Positions 61,648 through 64,000 of a stretch of DNA of 64,000 nucleotides are shown here, piece by piece (position 1 is the first letter of the stretch; each line of letters begins with the position of its first letter). Origin of the DNA: CAVUMR01 sp963742715 (GTDB taxonomy: Bacteria > Actinomycetota > Actinomycetes > Mycobacteriales > Micromonosporaceae); assembly GCA_963742715.1 (NCBI GenBank), contig CAVUMR010000003.1:620001-684000 (forward strand). Reading direction: 5' to 3'. The notes under the pieces are model-generated. The model ran no database searches. It had not been told where the DNA came from and saw only the letters and a list, made by a program, of their open reading frames with translations. A program made the translations under genes and the position numbers.

Positions 61648-63297
61648 GTGACCAGCTTCGGCACGATCGCCCGGCACAGCGGCCGCTCCCTGCCGGTCAT
61701 CGCGGTCGCGGCGCTGACCAGCACCGGAGTGAGCCTGGCGCTGCCGGTCGTACTCGGTCGTGCGCTCGACGCGGTGGTCGCCGGCTCCGACAGCCGGCGC
61801 TGGCTGTACTGGGCCGTCGGCCTGATCGGGACCAGCGTGCTCGCCGGCATCGTCGACACGCTGGTCGGCGCGGGCTGCGTCGCGGACACCACGGCATGGC
61901 TCCGGCGCCGGCTGATCGGGCACCTGCTCGGGCTGGGACCGGCGTGCACCGGGCGGTTCGACACCGGGGACCTGGTCACCCGGGTCAGCAGCAACGCCGC
62001 GGAAGCCGCGCAGGCCGGACCGGCCGCGGTCACGCTCGGCATCGCGATGCTGCCGCCGGTGGGCAGCGTGCTGCTGCTCGGCTGGCTCGACCCGTGGCTG
62101 GCGGTCGCGTTTCTCGCCGGGGTCGCGCTGGTCGCACTCGTACTCCGGGCGTTCAGCCGGCACACCACCGCCGCGCTCGCGGTGTACCAGGAAACCCAGG
62201 GCCGGCTGGCCACCGGCCTGGCCGAGTCGCTCACCGGCGCCCGTACCATCGCCGCGGCCGGCACCGTCGCGGCCGAGGAGCAGCGGATCCTGCGACCACT
62301 GCCGGAACTGCACGCCCATGGCGTACGCACCTGGCTGATCCTGTCCCGGGCCGGCGCCCAGGCCGCGGTACTCGGACCGCTGGTGCAGATCGCGGTCCTG
62401 ATCGCGGCCGGTCTCGCCCTGGTGGACGGCCGGCTGACCGCGGGTGAACTGTTCGCCGCCAGCCAGTACGCCGCGCTCGGCGCCGGACTCGGTGGGCTGA
62501 CCGGGGTACTGAGCCGACTGGCCCGGGCCCGGGCCGGAGCCCAGCGGGCCGGCGAGGTGCTGACCGTCGAACCGCCGGCTCGCGGCGACCGGTCGCTCCC
62601 GGCCGGACCAGGACGGCTGGAGTTCCGCGCGGTCACCGTACGGGCCGATGACACCTGCCTGCTCGACGCGATCGACCTGGATCTCCCCGGCGGCGCGACG
62701 GTCGCGGTGGTGGGCCGGTCCGGGGCCGGGAAGTCCGTGCTCGCCGCGCTCGCCGGCCGGTTGCGCGACCCGGACGCCGGGGTCGTGCTGCTCGACGGGA
62801 TCCCGCTGGTCGAGCTCATCCCGGACGCTCTGCGTGCCGCGGTCGGCGTCGCGTTCGAGCGACCGGCGCTGGTCGGCGCCACGGTCGGCGACGCGATCCG
62901 GCTGGGGCGCGACGCCGTCGAGGTCGAGGCCGTCGCCCGGGCCACCGACGCGCACGGCTTCATCAGCAAACTGCCGCGGGGGTACGACACGCCCCTGGCC
63001 GAAGCGCCGATGTCCGGCGGGGAGGCGCAGCGGGTGGGGCTGGCCCGGGCCTGGCCGGCGGGTCGGTTGCTGGTCCTCGACGACGCGACGTCCAGCCTGG
63101 ACATGGTCACCGAGCTGCAGATCAGCCGGACTCTCACCGACCACAGTGGACAGTGCTCGCGGCTGGTCGTCACCCACCGGGCGAGCACCGCGGCCCGCGC
63201 CGACCTGGTGGTCTGGCTGGAATCCGGTCGGGTACGCGCGGTCGGCCCGCACGCCGAGCTCTGGTCCCACCCCGACTACCGGGCGGTGTACGGATGA
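61648..63297 (+). CDS. ABC half-transporter of the lanthipeptide cluster (RamA-like)
   Basis: A 549-aa fused permease-ATPase: six membrane helices in 1-300, then Walker A GRSGAGKS, signature MSGGEAQRVGLARA and Walker B LVLDDATSSLD. The catalytic Glu after Walker B is Asp here, as seen in the weak site of heterodimeric exporters, so it should work with the second transporter gene that overlaps its stop. There is no peptidase domain. GTG 61648 follows GAGGGGGG. It exports the modified peptide. Confidence 0.9.
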   Translation: MTSFGTIARHSGRSLPVIAVAALTSTGVSLALPVVLGRALDAVVAGSDSRRWLYWAVGLIGTSVLAGIVDTLVGAGCVADTTAWLRRRLIGHLLGLGPACTGRFDTGDLVTRVSSNAAEAAQAGPAAVTLGIAMLPPVGSVLLLGWLDPWLAVAFLAGVALVALVLRAFSRHTTAALAVYQETQGRLATGLAESLTGARTIAAAGTVAAEEQRILRPLPELHAHGVRTWLILSRAGAQAAVLGPLVQIAVLIAAGLALVDGRLTAGELFAASQYAALGAGLGGLTGVLSRLARARAGAQRAGEVLTVEPPARGDRSLPAGPGRLEFRAVTVRADDTCLLDAIDLDLPGGATVAVVGRSGAGKSVLAALAGRLRDPDAGVVLLDGIPLVELIPDALRAAVGVAFERPALVGATVGDAIRLGRDAVEVEAVARATDAHGFISKLPRGYDTPLAEAPMSGGEAQRVGLARAWPAGRLLVLDDATSSLDMVTELQISRTLTDHSGQCSRLVVTHRASTAARADLVVWLESGRVRAVGPHAELWSHPDYRAVYG

Positions 63298-64000
63298 ACG
63301 AGGCGCTCAGGCTCGCGTACCGCCAGCTGCGGCGCGGGCCGACGCTCGCGTTCGCCGCCTGGTCGGTACCGGAGGCGGTGCCGGCCGCGCTGTCCGGTGT
63401 CGCGGTCGCGCACGCGGTGGACGACGGATTCCTCGCCCACCGGCCGATGGTCGGGCTCGCCTGGCTGGCCGGGTACCTGCTGGCTGCCGGTGTCGGCGCG
63501 ATCGGGACCCGCCAGTCGTACCGCCGACTCGCCGACCTGGTGGAGCCGCTGCGGGACGACGTCGTCCGTCGGGTGGTACGCGGCTCACTGGACAACGCGG
63601 TGGCCGGTCGGGTGGACGACGGCGCGGTGTCCCGGCTGACCCACCAGGTGGAGATCGTGCGCGACTCGTTCGCCGGACTCGTACTGGTGCTGCGGAACTT
63701 CGCCATCACCGCCGGCGGCGCGGTGATCGGCATGCTGTCGATCGCGCCGGTGATCGCCGCCCTGGTACTCCCGCCGTTCCTGGTCGGGCTGGCCGCCTTC
63801 GTCGCCACCCTCGGGCTGGCCGCGAGCCGGCAACGCACCTACATCCGGGCCGACGAGCAGCTCGCCACCAGCGCGGGCGCGGTACTGCACGGAATCCGGG
63901 ACGTGGTGGCGACCGGCGCCGAGCGGCACGCGGCGGCAATGGTGGCCGCGCCGATCGCCGAGCAGGCAGCGGCCGAACGGGCGATCGCCCGGGTCGGCGC
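63294..64000 (+). CDS. Second ABC half-transporter of the lanthipeptide cluster (RamB-like), cut by window end
   Basis: ATG 63294 overlaps the stop of the first transporter (ATGA). The visible 235 residues contain the first membrane helices (LAFAAWSVPEAVPAALSGVA; GLAWLAGYLLAAGVGAIG; VLRNFAITAGGAVIGMLSIA) and the cytoplasmic helices of an exporter membrane domain. The ATPase domain would lie beyond base 64000. It is presumed to be the partner half of the heterodimer. Confidence 0.85.
   Translation, partial: MNEALRLAYRQLRRGPTLAFAAWSVPEAVPAALSGVAVAHAVDDGFLAHRPMVGLAWLAGYLLAAGVGAIGTRQSYRRLADLVEPLRDDVVRRVVRGSLDNAVAGRVDDGAVSRLTHQVEIVRDSFAGLVLVLRNFAITAGGAVIGMLSIAPVIAALVLPPFLVGLAAFVATLGLAASRQRTYIRADEQLATSAGAVLHGIRDVVATGAERHAAAMVAAPIAEQAAAERAIARVG

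Noticed and set aside
1..64000. tRNA, rRNA or insertion-sequence genes
   Set aside because: I looked for cloverleaf-type sequence, transposase motifs and flanking inverted repeats and found none that convinced me. Reading by eye can miss a tRNA; tRNAscan would settle it.

Overview
The window is a high-GC actinobacterial chromosome segment. Codons end mostly in G or C, GTG and TTG starts are common, many genes overlap by four bases (ATGA/GTGA), and several genes look leaderless. It also has a Tat-lipoprotein sugar ABC importer with no local ATPase, an F420-type LLM oxidoreductase and a SapB-like lanthipeptide cluster. A Micromonosporaceae- or Streptomyces-like organism fits, but the genus cannot be read from the sequence.

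Region 1 (1-6.25 kb) is accessory DNA. It holds the 3' end of an XRE/TPR regulator, a GNAT acetyltransferase, and a visibly AT-richer island. The island carries a minus-strand operon of a SAMHD1-like HD phosphohydrolase fused to a phosphoribosyltransferase-like domain, a multi-TM protein and a small repeat-bearing ORF, with a divergent gene of unknown function. This layout resembles an anti-phage or conflict module. Region 2 (6.25-19.25 kb) is a complete L-arabinose/arabinan locus: a LacI repressor with matching operators before itself and before araB, then araB-araD-araA, a sugar ABC importer, a GH51 arabinofuranosidase, a zinc dehydrogenase and a GH127 enzyme. Nine genes run with almost no gaps.

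Region 3 (19.2-23.8 kb) is a decayed stretch: a broken AbiEi-type gene, a TPR protein, a HAD phosphatase, TrmO, a broken BNR-repeat gene and intergenic repeats. Region 4 (23.3-34.0 kb) is the most unusual locus. Four tandem paralogous precursor peptides of 82-83 aa have a GRASP-target-like leader and a six-cysteine C-terminal region. They sit with a graspetide-type ATP-grasp ligase, MauE- and thioredoxin-like proteins and a methyltransferase. Divergent from them is an operon of an exporter, a second ATP-grasp paralogue lacking the catalytic residues, a ClpP/SppA-fold serine protease and a glycosyltransferase-like protein. Region 5 (34.0-39.05 kb) is a second putative RiPP cluster: a 26-aa precursor ending YLYIDCH that is too short for normal gene calling, a hairpin attenuator, two P450s, an LLM oxidoreductase and a further ATP-grasp protein.

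Region 6 (39-58.5 kb) holds mostly stand-alone genes: a secreted subtilisin, an ECF sigma factor with a CU044_5270-type partner, a SigX5-like sigma gene broken by three +1 shifts, a secreted GH15-type enzyme, an RCC1-repeat protein, an XRE regulator with paired operators, an MMPL transporter and others. Region 7 (58.6-64 kb) is a class III lanthipeptide (ram/amf type) cluster: synthetase, 51-aa SapB-like precursor, hairpin, and two ABC half-transporters, the second cut by the window edge. Three separate peptide-modification systems thus lie in one window.
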